A stretch of 58,037 bases of DNA, from assembly GCA_016871595.1 (NCBI GenBank), contig VHCY01000005.1, positions 1 to 58,037 on the forward strand. Reading direction: 5' to 3'. Below the pieces are notes generated by a model that had not been told where the DNA came from, searched no databases, and saw nothing but the letters and a program-made list of their open reading frames with translations. The translations under genes and the position numbers were made by a program. Positions 1-8,469 of the stretch are shown here, piece by piece; position 1 is the first letter of the stretch, and each line of letters opens with the position of its first letter. Source of the DNA: Verrucomicrobiota bacterium. GTDB lineage: Bacteria > Verrucomicrobiota > Verrucomicrobiia > Opitutales > Opitutaceae.

Positions 1-2342
1 TCACCGGCCAGGGCGGGATGGCCCGCAACACGATGCTGAACAACTTCAGCGGCACGATGCTCGAGCAGATCGAGCTGATCAAGGGGCACACGCCGGACAA
101 GGGCGCGGACTCGCTGGGCGGGACGCTCAACCTCCGCAGCCGCTCCCCGTTGAGCCTCCGCGAGCCGCGCCGCACCACCTACAGCCTCAACCTGCGGACC
201 GCGCCTTCCTTCACCGAACAGATCCCCGCGCGGGAGGCCCACCGCGTGCATCCGGTGTTCAATGTCGCCCACCAGCAGGTGTTCGCCACGCGAGGTGGCG
301 AGCGCGACCTCGGGATCTCGGTCAACGCCTTCTACAGCGAGAACGTGGTCGCGTATTTCTCCACGGTCCGGGACTTCGAGAACACGACGCGTGAGCCGGC
401 CTTCCTGTGGGATTATCGGACCAACGATTTCTATGCGAACCGCAAGCAGTGGAGCTTCAACCTCAAGGCGGAGTACCGGCTCTCGGCCTCCACGCGGGTG
501 CGGGTGAACGCGATCTACAACGACACCAACGTCACCGACCGAAAGACCCACGAGCTTCGCGCCTACACCAACCAGGTCGTCGGGACGACTGGCACCGCGG
601 GCATTCTGCCAGGCTACACCAGCCGCATCACCGAAGTGCGCCCGGTGGCCGCCTCGATCATCGAGGTGACCGGCGGGATGGTGACCACTTGGAACCGGCT
701 CCGCCATCTGGACGTTGGGGCGGAACACACCCTTGGCCGCTGGCATCTCGACTGGGGCGCGCGGCGGAGCCAGACGCGCATCAATTCCGGCAACGGCGGC
801 GAGGCGGCGACGCTGACCAACCGGCTGGCCGGCGTGGGTTGGATCCTCGACCGCACGGCCTCGGACCTGTACCCGCGCCTGATCCAAACCGCGGGGCCCG
901 ACCTCACCAATCCCGCCAACTACCGTCCTGCCCCGGCGGGCCTAGTCAACGCGAACACGGGCAACAACATCGCGGTGGGGGAGCTGTTCGGGGATGCTCG
1001 CCTGACCCTGCCGTGGAGCAGCCCGCTTGCCTTCAAGACCGGCTTCAAGCTCCGCGAGACGCGGGCTGATGACCAGAACGCGGCGCGCCGTTGGAACTTT
1101 GCGGGCACGGCGGCGTTGCCGGCCGATCCCTCGATCCGAACGTGGGCCGAGCATAAGGCCGGCCTGCGCCTGCCGCGCTGGGAGGCGGGGGCGGTCCTGA
1201 AGGCCCGCGAGCCCATCGACCCGGCCCTCTGGCGGGAGGATCTGTATTACCGCGAGCAGGTGCGGTACACGGGCACCCGCGGGGTGACCGAGCGCGTGAC
1301 GGCCGGGTACGCGATGGCGCAGGGCCGCGCGTTCGGATCCGGTTTCCTGGGCGGAGTGCGGTTGGAGCGTACCGAGACGTCCAGCTGGGGCTGGGTGCGG
1401 GCCCGGGTCGCCAGCACCGCGGCGCAGCAGGCGGCGGACCCGGTGGGGGCGGCGCAGCGCGATTACGCCGGCACGCGGCGCGAGCTCGCTGGCGGTTACA
1501 CCAAGGCGTTCCCAAGTGTCCACCTCACCCGCGACCTCACGCCCAACCTGAAGGGGCGCGTGAGCTGGTCGACCAGCTTTGGTCGGCCCGCGCTGACCAA
1601 TCTGTTGCCCAACGAATCCGTCAATGAGACCAACCAGACGGTCACGACCAACAATCCCTCCCTGTTGCCGCAGACGGCCCGCAACTGGGATGTGACCCTC
1701 GACTATTACTTTGAACCGGTGGGCAACGTTTCGGTGGGTTGGTTCCACAAGGAGATCCGAGACTACATTGTGTCGGGCATCCTCGCGGGGACGATCGGCA
1801 CGGGGGCCGACAATGGCTACAATGGCGAGTATGCCGGCTTCAGCCGGCTCTCGTCGGCGAACGCGGGGAGCGCGGTGGTGCAGGGCTGGGAGCTGGGCTA
1901 CCGGCAGCAGTTGACCTTCTTGCCGGGGTGGCTGCGCGGGCTGGCGGTGTCCGGCAACTACACGCTGCTCGACACGCACGGGGATTTTGGCGGCCGCACC
2001 CAGCTCTCGTCGGGCCAGGTGGCGGGTTTCATCCCGCGCACGGCGAATGCGGCGCTCTCGTGGCGTCACCGGGCATTCAGCGTGCGTTTCCTGCTCAACT
2101 ACACGGGCGACTATCTCCAGACTTATTCGCCGGCGAGTTTGGGGCGGAATCTGTACCGGTTCAGCCGGACCATCCAGAATCTGGGGTTCGCGTGGCAGGT
2201 GCGGCCGGAGCTGAACCTGACCTGCGACATCGACAATCTGGCGAACGAGCCGCAGCGCCGGTATCGGGGTATTCCGGATCAGCTGCAGGCGCACAACCTG
2301 ACCGGGACGAGCGTCACGTTCGGGGTGAGTGGGCGGTTCTAG
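1..2342 (+). CDS. TonB-dependent receptor, 3' part (5' end outside window)
   Basis: The reading frame is open from base 3, ahead of the first ATG at 18, so the gene enters from outside the window. The visible 5' part carries the end of the plug domain: the IELIKG and ADSLGGTLNLRSRSPL segments match the last plug strands of TonB-dependent receptors. The remainder is a long outer-membrane beta-barrel with many alternating aromatic strands. It ends in GVSGRF, a C-terminal phenylalanine typical of Bam-assembled barrels. Such receptors import siderophores, vitamins or glycans using TonB/ExbBD energy; the substrate cannot be told from this part. The signal peptide, any carboxypeptidase-like N-terminal domain and the TonB box lie upstream of the window. 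The stop region overlaps by 29 bases the 3' end of the convergent YkgJ-type gene. Confidence 0.93.
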   Translation, partial: TGQGGMARNTMLNNFSGTMLEQIELIKGHTPDKGADSLGGTLNLRSRSPLSLREPRRTTYSLNLRTAPSFTEQIPAREAHRVHPVFNVAHQQVFATRGGERDLGISVNAFYSENVVAYFSTVRDFENTTREPAFLWDYRTNDFYANRKQWSFNLKAEYRLSASTRVRVNAIYNDTNVTDRKTHELRAYTNQVVGTTGTAGILPGYTSRITEVRPVAASIIEVTGGMVTTWNRLRHLDVGAEHTLGRWHLDWGARRSQTRINSGNGGEAATLTNRLAGVGWILDRTASDLYPRLIQTAGPDLTNPANYRPAPAGLVNANTGNNIAVGELFGDARLTLPWSSPLAFKTGFKLRETRADDQNAARRWNFAGTAALPADPSIRTWAEHKAGLRLPRWEAGAVLKAREPIDPALWREDLYYREQVRYTGTRGVTERVTAGYAMAQGRAFGSGFLGGVRLERTETSSWGWVRARVASTAAQQAADPVGAAQRDYAGTRRELAGGYTKAFPSVHLTRDLTPNLKGRVSWSTSFGRPALTNLLPNESVNETNQTVTTNNPSLLPQTARNWDVTLDYYFEPVGNVSVGWFHKEIRDYIVSGILAGTIGTGADNGYNGEYAGFSRLSSANAGSAVVQGWELGYRQQLTFLPGWLRGLAVSGNYTLLDTHGDFGGRTQLSSGQVAGFIPRTANAALSWRHRAFSVRFLLNYTGDYLQTYSPASLGRNLYRFSRTIQNLGFAWQVRPELNLTCDIDNLANEPQRRYRGIPDQLQAHNLTGTSVTFGVSGRF

Positions 2343-2973
2343 GCCGGGGGGCTTTGCCCGCGGGGCGCTGCGCCGGGGTGGCTGCGGGCGGGGTGTGGAA
2401 GTGGGCGTGGGCCTCCAGCTTGAGGCGGTGCATCGCGAGGCTCAGGTCCGCATAGAGGGCGTGGGCCGCGGCGTCCGCGGGGCCGGCTTCGAGCCGCTCG
2501 GAGGTGCGGTGGAAGCGTTCCCCCAAGGCGCGTTGCTCGTCGTGGTCCCCGAGGGCGCGCAGGAGGCGCCGGACCTGGTTCGCCCGCCGTTTGGCGGTGG
2601 TCACGCGGCGGGCGGCGGCGGGGAAGCTCACGCGGCCGGCCTTCGCCTCCTGCAGGAGCCGGCATTCGAAGGCGCGGCACTGGCCGGGGCGGTCCGCGTA
2701 GACGCGGCACGAGCCGTCCGCGCAGAGGGCCGCGCAGGGCTGCGGGAAACGCGCCGCCTGCCGGCCGCGGGCGGCGGCGAGGGGAAGGCCGAGCCGGGCG
2801 AGGCGGCGGGCATCGTCCCCGGGTTCCAGGCGCACCAGATCGAACAGCGTGCCGTCGCAGCACATCCCGCAGGCGCGGCAGAGGTCTTCGGCGGGTTTCA
2901 CGGGGGGCACGATCCGCGGGCCCGGGCCGGTTTGGCAAGGCGGCGTCGCGGGCGCGGGCCGGCGAGGCTTCAC
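2314..2973 (-). CDS. YkgJ-family cysteine-cluster protein (second of a pair)
   Basis: The protein contains the CRACGMCC motif followed by spaced cysteines (PCAAL..GSCRVY, RPGQCRAFEC). This is the pattern of the UPF0153/YkgJ zinc or iron-sulfur binding family, whose biochemical role is unknown. The ORF track starts at 3015, but a GTG at 2973 overlaps the stop of the upstream gene as GTGA. I prefer it because it signals translational coupling and removes a 46-base overlap. A further GTG at 2901 would begin closer to the cysteine motif. The C-terminal 40 residues are basic, low-complexity and extend into the TonB receptor gene on the other strand, so they may be poorly conserved. Product about 219 aa. 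Confidence 0.75.
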   Translation of the reverse strand: MKPRRPAPATPPCQTGPGPRIVPPVKPAEDLCRACGMCCDGTLFDLVRLEPGDDARRLARLGLPLAAARGRQAARFPQPCAALCADGSCRVYADRPGQCRAFECRLLQEAKAGRVSFPAAARRVTTAKRRANQVRRLLRALGDHDEQRALGERFHRTSERLEAGPADAAAHALYADLSLAMHRLKLEAHAHFHTPPAATPAQRPAGKAPRPRTAHSPRT

Positions 2974-3698
2974 GGGCCGTCCGCCGCGGGGCTGGCTGGC
3001 GGCTCGGTGAGACAATCGTCGGGGAAGGCGGAGCGTTGGCGCAGCCAGTCGTCGAGGCAGCAGGGGTTGGTGAGGGCCTCGTGGAGGGCGGAGCCGAAGT
3101 CGTAGGCGCGCTCATCGTAGCCCGCGGCCTCAAAGGCTTCATCGACCCCGAGCATCACCGAGAACATCCGGGCCCGGATGGGCGAGATGTACACCTTGGT
3201 GATCTCGACCGTGGGGTCCTCCAGATGGGCGGCGCAGGTGGCGGCGTCGCTGGTATGGTGGGATCGGCAGGGCTGGGGCCGGCCGGCGTAAATCGAGCAG
3301 GACCCCGCTCGGAGCAGGGGACAGGGCTGGCGGCTGTCGTCCCGTTGGTTCCCGGTGAAGGCGGCGACCCGGCCGCGGTGGGCGGCGAGGCGCTCGACGG
3401 TGTCGGCGAGCGCCTGGGGCGAGAACGTGAGCTGCAGGTGATCGGCGGCGAAGAGGACCTCGTGGGCCCGCGCGTCGACCGGCACGTGGCAGCAGGCGGC
3501 GCAGCCCTCGCGGCAGGCGACGGCGGCGCGGGCGGCCGCGGGGGCGGAGGCGTAGGCCCGCTCCAGCTGATCCGCACTCCAGCGGAGGGTGTCCATCAGT
3601 TGCCGGGGCGAACGGAGGCGGCGCAACCTGGGTTCGAGCTGGGCGAGGGTGTGTTCGAAGAGGTCGGAACCGTCAGCGGCGGGCGAGGGGGCGGGCAT
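2970..3698 (-). CDS. YkgJ-family cysteine-cluster protein (first of a pair)
   Basis: This 242-aa protein has the sequence CREGCAACCHVPVDA near residue 65 and later cysteine groups (QPCPLL..GSCSIYAGRPQPCRSH). These match the YkgJ/UPF0153 cysteine-cluster family, thought to bind a metal or Fe-S centre. It is longer than the minimal family domain, with an alpha-helical N-terminal extension and a C-terminal segment ending in NPCCLDDWL. It is translationally coupled to a second family member by a GTGA overlap, so the two probably act together. The start at 3698 lies 32 bases from the divergent beta-helix gene, leaving little room for two separate promoters. Confidence 0.82.
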   Translation of the reverse strand: MPAPSPAADGSDLFEHTLAQLEPRLRRLRSPRQLMDTLRWSADQLERAYASAPAAARAAVACREGCAACCHVPVDARAHEVLFAADHLQLTFSPQALADTVERLAAHRGRVAAFTGNQRDDSRQPCPLLRAGSCSIYAGRPQPCRSHHTSDAATCAAHLEDPTVEITKVYISPIRARMFSVMLGVDEAFEAAGYDERAYDFGSALHEALTNPCCLDDWLRQRSAFPDDCLTEPPASPAADGP

Positions 3699-3730
3699 CG
3701 GGACCCTGAGCCGGCGCAGGAAGCGGGCGA

Positions 3731-4483
3731 ATGGCGACTGAATACCGCCGGGCGCCCGCGTTGCGGTTGCGTTCGCGGGCGCGGTGCTTCAGCTCTGCTG
3801 GCGTGCAGGCCGCCGCATTGCTCACCCTTTCCCCTTCGCTGGCCGCCTTTGCCCCGTTCTTCCGCCCCGAGGCCGCCCCGTGGGAGTGGCTGCGCCGGAT
3901 CCCGGAGGCGCTCGCGAGCCTCCCGCCGCCCCCGCCGCTCACCGGTCTGCCGCCGGGGGTCCACGTCGAGGGGCCGGTCTGGCTGGGGGAAGGGGTTCGG
4001 CTACCGCCCTATGCGACGTTGCTTGGGCCGACCTGGATCGGACCGGGGACGGAGATTCGCCCGGGGGCGTACCTGCGCGGCAACGTGATCGTCGGGGCGG
4101 GGGCGGTGCTGGGCAACGCGTGCGAGTTCAAGCACTGCCTGCTCCTCGATGGGGTGCAGGCGCCGCATTTCAACTACGTGGGCGACTCGATCCTCGGGGA
4201 GCGCGCGCACCTCGGGGCGGGCGTCATTTGCTCCAATCTCCGGCTCGACCAGCAGGAGGTCACCGTGCGCCTGCCGGAGGGCGTGATGGCGACCGGGTTG
4301 CGCAAGTTCGGGGCGGTCCTTGGCGACGGGGCGGAGGTCGGCTGCAACGCGGTGCTGAACCCGGGTACGATTCTCGGCAAGCGGGCCCTCGTGATGCCCG
4401 CCACCGCCTTCGGGGGCTTTTTGCCCGCCGCGACCATCGCCCGGACGCGCGGCGTCCTGCAGACGTTCCCGCGCCGGGACTGA
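3731..4483 (+). CDS. Left-handed beta-helix (GlmU C-terminal-like) acyltransferase
   Basis: Residues from about 75 to the end form hexapeptide-repeat turns (GPVWLGEGVRLPPYATLLGP, then IGPGTEIRPGAYLRGNVIVG), the signature of the left-handed beta-helix fold. The layout resembles the acetyltransferase half of GlmU and is often annotated as UDP-GlcNAc pyrophosphorylase-related. No nucleotidyltransferase domain with the GxGTRM motif is present, so it is not a full GlmU. The family-like N-terminal helix (FAPFFRPEAAPWEWLRRI) begins near residue 38. The track start adds a basic, Ser/Arg-rich leader, and the true start may be later, for example GTG at 3803. The substrate is unknown; sugar-nucleotide or lipid precursor acylation is plausible. 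Confidence 0.72.
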   Translation: MATEYRRAPALRLRSRARCFSSAGVQAAALLTLSPSLAAFAPFFRPEAAPWEWLRRIPEALASLPPPPPLTGLPPGVHVEGPVWLGEGVRLPPYATLLGPTWIGPGTEIRPGAYLRGNVIVGAGAVLGNACEFKHCLLLDGVQAPHFNYVGDSILGERAHLGAGVICSNLRLDQQEVTVRLPEGVMATGLRKFGAVLGDGAEVGCNAVLNPGTILGKRALVMPATAFGGFLPAATIARTRGVLQTFPRRD

Positions 4484-4545
4484 GCGGGCCCCGCCTTTCC
4501 GGGCTTGCCGGGGTTTGCCCGGGCTCCCTACCTGACTCCCCCGCG

Positions 4546-5511
4546 ATGCGCACGCTCACCGGTATCCAGCCCTCCGGCACCCTCCACATCGGCAACTACT
4601 TCGGCGCGATGCGCCCCGCCATCGAGGCCCAGACCCGGGGGGAATGCTTCTACTTCATCGCGGACTACCACTCGATGACGACCGTCACCGACCCGGAGGA
4701 GCGGCGCCGCCACACCCTTGGGGTCGCCCTCGACTGGCTTGCCTGCGGCCTCGACCCGGCGCGCAGCGTCTTCTGGCGCCAGAGCGATGTTCCGGAGGTG
4801 ACCGAGCTCGCGTGGATCCTCGGGACGCTGACGCCGATGGGGCTGCTGGAGCGCGCGCACAGCTACAAGGACAAGACCGCCCGCGGCATTTCGCCCAACT
4901 TCGGCCTGTTTGCGTACCCCGTGCTGATGGCGGCGGATATTTTGCTTTATGACACCCGGCGCGTGCCGGTCGGCCGGGACCAGAAGCAGCACCTGGAGAT
5001 GACCCGCGACATCGCGATCAAGTTCAACCAGACCTACGGCGAGACCTTAGTGGTGCCCGAGGCCGAGATCCGCGAGGACCTGGCGGTCATTCCCGGCGTG
5101 GATGGACAGAAGATGAGCAAGAGCTACGGCAACACCATCGACCTGTTCGGGGACGAGAAGGCGCTGCGGAAGCGGATTATGGGGATCGTGATGGACTCGC
5201 GCCCGCCGGCCGAGCCCAAGCCGGACGCGGACCGCAACCTGGCCCTCCAGCTCCTGCGGCTGTTCGCGCCGGCGGACGTGGCCCGTGATTTCGAGGACCG
5301 GCTGCGCGCGGGTGGGCTGGGCTACGGCGACCTCAAGAAGGCCCTGTTCGAGCATTACTGGAACACCTTCGCCGCCGCGCGCGCCCGCCGGGCCGAGCTG
5401 GCCGCGAATCGTGACCACGTCGAGGCGGTGTTGCGCGAGGGGGCCGGGCGGGCCCGGAAGGTCGCCCGCGAGGTGCTGGGCCGGGTCCGCCGTGCCAGCG
5501 GGCTCGAGTAA
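4546..5511 (+). CDS. trpS: Tryptophan--tRNA ligase
   Basis: The 321-aa protein is a class I aminoacyl-tRNA synthetase that charges tRNA-Trp. The HIGH-type motif (GTLHIGNYFGA) is near residue 11 and the KMSKS loop is present exactly (GQKMSKSYGN, near residue 190). Length and order fit bacterial TrpRS. The ORF track opens this frame far upstream (3784) inside the preceding gene. The start is placed at the ATG giving MRTLTGIQPSG, which is the usual TrpRS N-terminus. The start is preceded by a C-rich stretch (CTCCCCCGCG) and no Shine-Dalgarno. It stands alone rather than in a trp operon. Confidence 0.97.
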   Translation: MRTLTGIQPSGTLHIGNYFGAMRPAIEAQTRGECFYFIADYHSMTTVTDPEERRRHTLGVALDWLACGLDPARSVFWRQSDVPEVTELAWILGTLTPMGLLERAHSYKDKTARGISPNFGLFAYPVLMAADILLYDTRRVPVGRDQKQHLEMTRDIAIKFNQTYGETLVVPEAEIREDLAVIPGVDGQKMSKSYGNTIDLFGDEKALRKRIMGIVMDSRPPAEPKPDADRNLALQLLRLFAPADVARDFEDRLRAGGLGYGDLKKALFEHYWNTFAAARARRAELAANRDHVEAVLREGAGRARKVAREVLGRVRRASGLE

Positions 5512-5517
5512 CGCGGG

Positions 5518-6051
5518 TCAGGCGGAAACGCGCCGGCCCACGATCACGAGGTCGCGCGCCTGGCCGTCGAGGATCGCCACTCCGGGGAGGTGCGCCCACC
5601 GGGCGAAGCCCTCGGCGGCGAAGAGTTGGAGGCTCGGCTCGTTGTGGCCGAAGATGTACCCGAGGAGCGTGTGCAGCCCGAGGCTCGGCGCGTGCGCCAA
5701 CGCCTCCCGCACCAGGCGCCGGCCGAGCCCGTGGCGCCGCCAGGCAGGATCCACGTAGACGGCCACCATCGCCGTACCGTCGTAGGCCGCCCGGGGATAG
5801 AAGGCGTCAAAGCTGAACCAGGCCGCAATCGCACCGGAGGGGTCGGCGAGGACCCAGACGGGGCGACCGGCCTGCGCGTGGGCGGCGAGCCAAGCGCGGC
5901 GGGAATCGACCGTGATCGGCTCCAAGTCAGCCGTGACCTGCCGGCTGGCGATGGTCGAATTGTAGATCCTGACAATCGCCGGCAGATCGTCCGGCGTGGC
6001 GTCGCGGCGCTGAAGCGTCGCGGACCGGTCGGGCGGCGCCGGCGGGGTCAC
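5518..6051 (-). CDS. GNAT N-acetyltransferase, phosphinothricin acetyltransferase-like
   Basis: The 177-aa protein begins with RDATPDDLPAIVRIYNSTI, typical of the COG1247 (Pat-like) branch of GNAT enzymes. The acetyl-CoA pyrophosphate-binding loop is WRRHGLGRRLVREAL. Members acetylate small amines such as phosphinothricin, methionine sulfoximine or amino acids; the substrate here is unknown. The track ORF runs through an upstream shadow. I chose GTG at 6051, which overlaps the stop of the upstream secreted-protein gene as GTGA, indicating translational coupling. It is the last gene of the minus-strand run trpC, rsmA, secreted protein, GNAT, and its stop is 6 bases from that of trpS on the other strand. 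Confidence 0.85.
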   Translation of the reverse strand: MTPPAPPDRSATLQRRDATPDDLPAIVRIYNSTIASRQVTADLEPITVDSRRAWLAAHAQAGRPVWVLADPSGAIAAWFSFDAFYPRAAYDGTAMVAVYVDPAWRRHGLGRRLVREALAHAPSLGLHTLLGYIFGHNEPSLQLFAAEGFARWAHLPGVAILDGQARDLVIVGRRVSA

Positions 6052-6704
6052 TTCTTGGCCGGGGTCGCGGGCTTCAGAAAGGTGATCCTGTCCACCATCT
6101 CGAGCAGGCGCTTGCGCAGGATCTCGTCCTGCTCGGCGACGCTCTTCCCGAAGCTCTTCCCCTCGATCACCTTTTCGGCCAGCTCGATGCTGATCACGAA
6201 CACGTGCTCGTTGCGGATGAAGAGGAGGTTGCCGCGTTTGGCCACCGGCAGCACCCCGTTGGAGACGGCGGGCAGGCGGTCGGGGAACATCGTGCCGCCG
6301 GGGACCAGCAGGTAAGTGAGCAGCGAGCCATCGAGGACGCTGGGGACGAACTTGGCGCTCTCGATCTGCACGCCCTCGAAGTTCTGCCGGAAATCGGTCA
6401 GCACAAAATTGCTGAAGAAGTAGATCAGGTAGTCCTTGGCGCCGCGGGTGGAGTTCTCCCAGCGCTGGGTCGCGTCCTGCGGGAAGGCGGCGATGCTCAC
6501 GTGGACGTTGAAGTCGTCCTGGAAGGTCACGACGTTCGGCGTGTCCGTGAGGTCCCCGCCGAGCTCGGGCAGCACGGGGATCGTGACCTTGAACAGGCCG
6601 GTGGGCGAGACGTAGGTGCGGCCCTCGATGCGACCCTCGATGCCCTGGGCGGGCAGGAGGCAGGGGGTGAGCGCGAGGACCAGCGCGAGGCGGAGGCGGA
6701 ACAT
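6048..6704 (-). CDS. Putative secreted protein of unknown function
   Basis: The 218-aa protein starts with a clear signal peptide (MFRLRLALVLALTPCLLPAQG, cleavage likely after the AQ region), so it is exported. The mature part is a mixed alpha/beta domain with the motif YVSPTGLFKVTIPVLPELGG, reminiscent of small beta-rich domains seen in verrucomicrobial hypothetical proteins. No catalytic motif is recognisable. It lies 35 bases downstream of rsmA and is coupled to the following GNAT gene, so it is probably co-transcribed with both. The start is preceded by CTCCTCCCTT rather than a Shine-Dalgarno sequence. Confidence 0.75.
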   Translation of the reverse strand: MFRLRLALVLALTPCLLPAQGIEGRIEGRTYVSPTGLFKVTIPVLPELGGDLTDTPNVVTFQDDFNVHVSIAAFPQDATQRWENSTRGAKDYLIYFFSNFVLTDFRQNFEGVQIESAKFVPSVLDGSLLTYLLVPGGTMFPDRLPAVSNGVLPVAKRGNLLFIRNEHVFVISIELAEKVIEGKSFGKSVAEQDEILRKRLLEMVDRITFLKPATPAKK

Positions 6705-6739
6705 AAGGGAGGAGTAGCGCCCGGACGCGGGCTTTCAAG

Positions 6740-7570
6740 TCAAGGGTTCACGGCGGCGGCGAGCGCCTGCCAGCAGGGGATCGGAACCTGTTCCGCGCGG
6801 ACGCGCTCGTCGAGGCCGTGGGCGGCGAGAATTTCCCGCCAAGGGACGGTCGCCGGCAGCCGTTGCCGGAGGATCGCGCCGAGCTGCTTCCGACGCTGCT
6901 GGAAGCAGGCGCGCAGGAGGGCCTTGGCGGGCGCGGGGAAGCGGACGGGGGCCGCGCGGAGGCGCAGGTTGAGCAGGTGGGATTCGACGTCGGGCCGCGG
7001 GTGGAAGCAGGCGGCGGCGACGTCGTGGCCGGGGAACACCTCGAAAGCGGAACGGAGGAAGATGGAAATCGCCCCGAAGGACTTGCTCCCGGGTTCCGCG
7101 AGGTAGCGCTGGGCGGCCTCCTGTTGCAGCATCAGCACCATCCGGGAGGGCAGGGGGCCGGAGAGGACGGCGTCCATCCAGGGCGTGGCGATGGCGTAGG
7201 GGAGATTGGCGACGACCTTGCAGCCGCCGTCGGGCCCGGTCCAGCCGGCGAGCGGCAGCTCCACGGCGTCGCCCTCCATCAGGTGAAAGCGGCCGGGGAA
7301 ACGCGGGGCGAGTTCGGCGGTGAGGTGGGCGTGCAGGGCGCGGTCCTTCTCCACGGCCCAGACTTCCGCGCCGGTCTCGAGCAGGGCGGAGGTGAGCGTG
7401 CCGAGGCCGGGGCCGATCTCGATGAGGGTGTCCGCGGCGGTGACCTCGGCGAGGGCGAGGGATTTCCGGACGATGTTGCCGTCCACCAGGAAATTCTGGC
7501 CGAGGAAGCGCTTCGGGGCGTGCCCGAGGCGGGCGAGCGTCTCGCGGGTGGCGGAGGGCGACAACGGCAT
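6740..7570 (-). CDS. rsmA: 16S rRNA (adenine(1518)-N6/adenine(1519)-N6)-dimethyltransferase
   Basis: This 276-aa enzyme of the KsgA/RsmA family dimethylates two adjacent adenines near the 3' end of 16S rRNA using S-adenosylmethionine during 30S maturation. Visible motifs are the N-terminal RFLGQNFLVD, the SAM-binding IEIGPGLGTLT, the acidic EVWAVEKD, and the catalytic NLPY (VVANLPYAIATPW). Length is normal. The start codon lies 3 bases after the trpC stop, so the two genes are almost certainly one transcript. Confidence 0.96.
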   Translation of the reverse strand: MPLSPSATRETLARLGHAPKRFLGQNFLVDGNIVRKSLALAEVTAADTLIEIGPGLGTLTSALLETGAEVWAVEKDRALHAHLTAELAPRFPGRFHLMEGDAVELPLAGWTGPDGGCKVVANLPYAIATPWMDAVLSGPLPSRMVLMLQQEAAQRYLAEPGSKSFGAISIFLRSAFEVFPGHDVAAACFHPRPDVESHLLNLRLRAAPVRFPAPAKALLRACFQQRRKQLGAILRQRLPATVPWREILAAHGLDERVRAEQVPIPCWQALAAAVNP

Positions 7571-7573
7571 CGC

Positions 7574-8374
7574 TCAGGCGGCGCGGAAGTCCCGCAGCAG
7601 CGCCGCGGGGTCCGCCGCGCGCATCAGGGCCTCACCGACCAGAACCGCGTGAGCCCCGGCCGCGCGGACGCGGCGGGCGTCCGCGGCGGTGAAGATGCCG
7701 CTTTCGCTGACCGCGGTGACCTCGGCGGGGAAGCGGGGGATCAGGTGCTCGCTGAGGCCGAGGTCCGTGCGGAAGATGGCGAGGTCGCGGTTGTTGACCC
7801 CGATAATCCGGGCCCCGTGGCCGACCGCGCGGTCCAGTTCCGCCTCGGTGTGGATCTCATAGAGCGCGTCCAGCCCCGCGGTGGCGGCGGCGTCGCGGAG
7901 CGTGCGGATCTCGTCATCGGTCAGGGCGCGCACGATGATCAGGATCGCGCTGGCGCCGGCGGTGCGGGCCTCGAGCACCTGGAGCGGGTGGACGAAGAAG
8001 TCCTTCCGCAGGCAGGGCACGGCGGGGGGACGGGTGGTGAAGGCGGCGGTGACCGTGCGGAGGTCCTCGAGCGTGCCCCCGAAGTACTTCTCATCCGTGA
8101 GCACCGAGATGGCTTCGGCCCCGGCCTGCTGGTAACGGGCGGCTTGGTCGGGGGCGGAGACCCCGGCGCAGATGTCGCCGGCGGAGGGTGAGCGGCGCTT
8201 GATCTCGGAGATCACGGCGAGGCGGGCGTCGGTCCGGCGGAGGGCGGCGGCGAACGAGGGTGGGCGGGGGTGGCGGGCGTCCGCCGCGGCGAGCTCGGCC
8301 GCGGGCACCCGCCGGAGCAGGGGGGCGAGTTCCCGGCGCTTCCACGCCATAATCTCGGTCAGCTTGTCGGACAT
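7574..8374 (-). CDS. trpC: Indole-3-glycerol phosphate synthase
   Basis: The 266-aa TIM-barrel enzyme closes the indole ring in tryptophan biosynthesis. Family motifs are visible in order: ISEIKRRSPSAG with the catalytic lysine, LRKDFFVHPLQV, IIGVNNRDLAIF, and VSESGIFTAADA. Length is that of the monofunctional enzyme, so it is not fused to TrpF. It is the first gene of the minus-strand set followed by rsmA. No other tryptophan biosynthetic gene is in the window apart from the unlinked tRNA ligase. It diverges from mazG across about 95 bases. Confidence 0.97.
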   Translation of the reverse strand: MSDKLTEIMAWKRRELAPLLRRVPAAELAAADARHPRPPSFAAALRRTDARLAVISEIKRRSPSAGDICAGVSAPDQAARYQQAGAEAISVLTDEKYFGGTLEDLRTVTAAFTTRPPAVPCLRKDFFVHPLQVLEARTAGASAILIIVRALTDDEIRTLRDAAATAGLDALYEIHTEAELDRAVGHGARIIGVNNRDLAIFRTDLGLSEHLIPRFPAEVTAVSESGIFTAADARRVRAAGAHAVLVGEALMRAADPAALLRDFRAA

Positions 8375-8469
8375 CCCGAGCGACGAAACACAGCGCCCTC
8401 CGGAAAACCAGACCAGACTTCGCCGGTTTGGGCGTGAATCCGGGCGCCATTTGCCCTCTGCTGCGCGCG

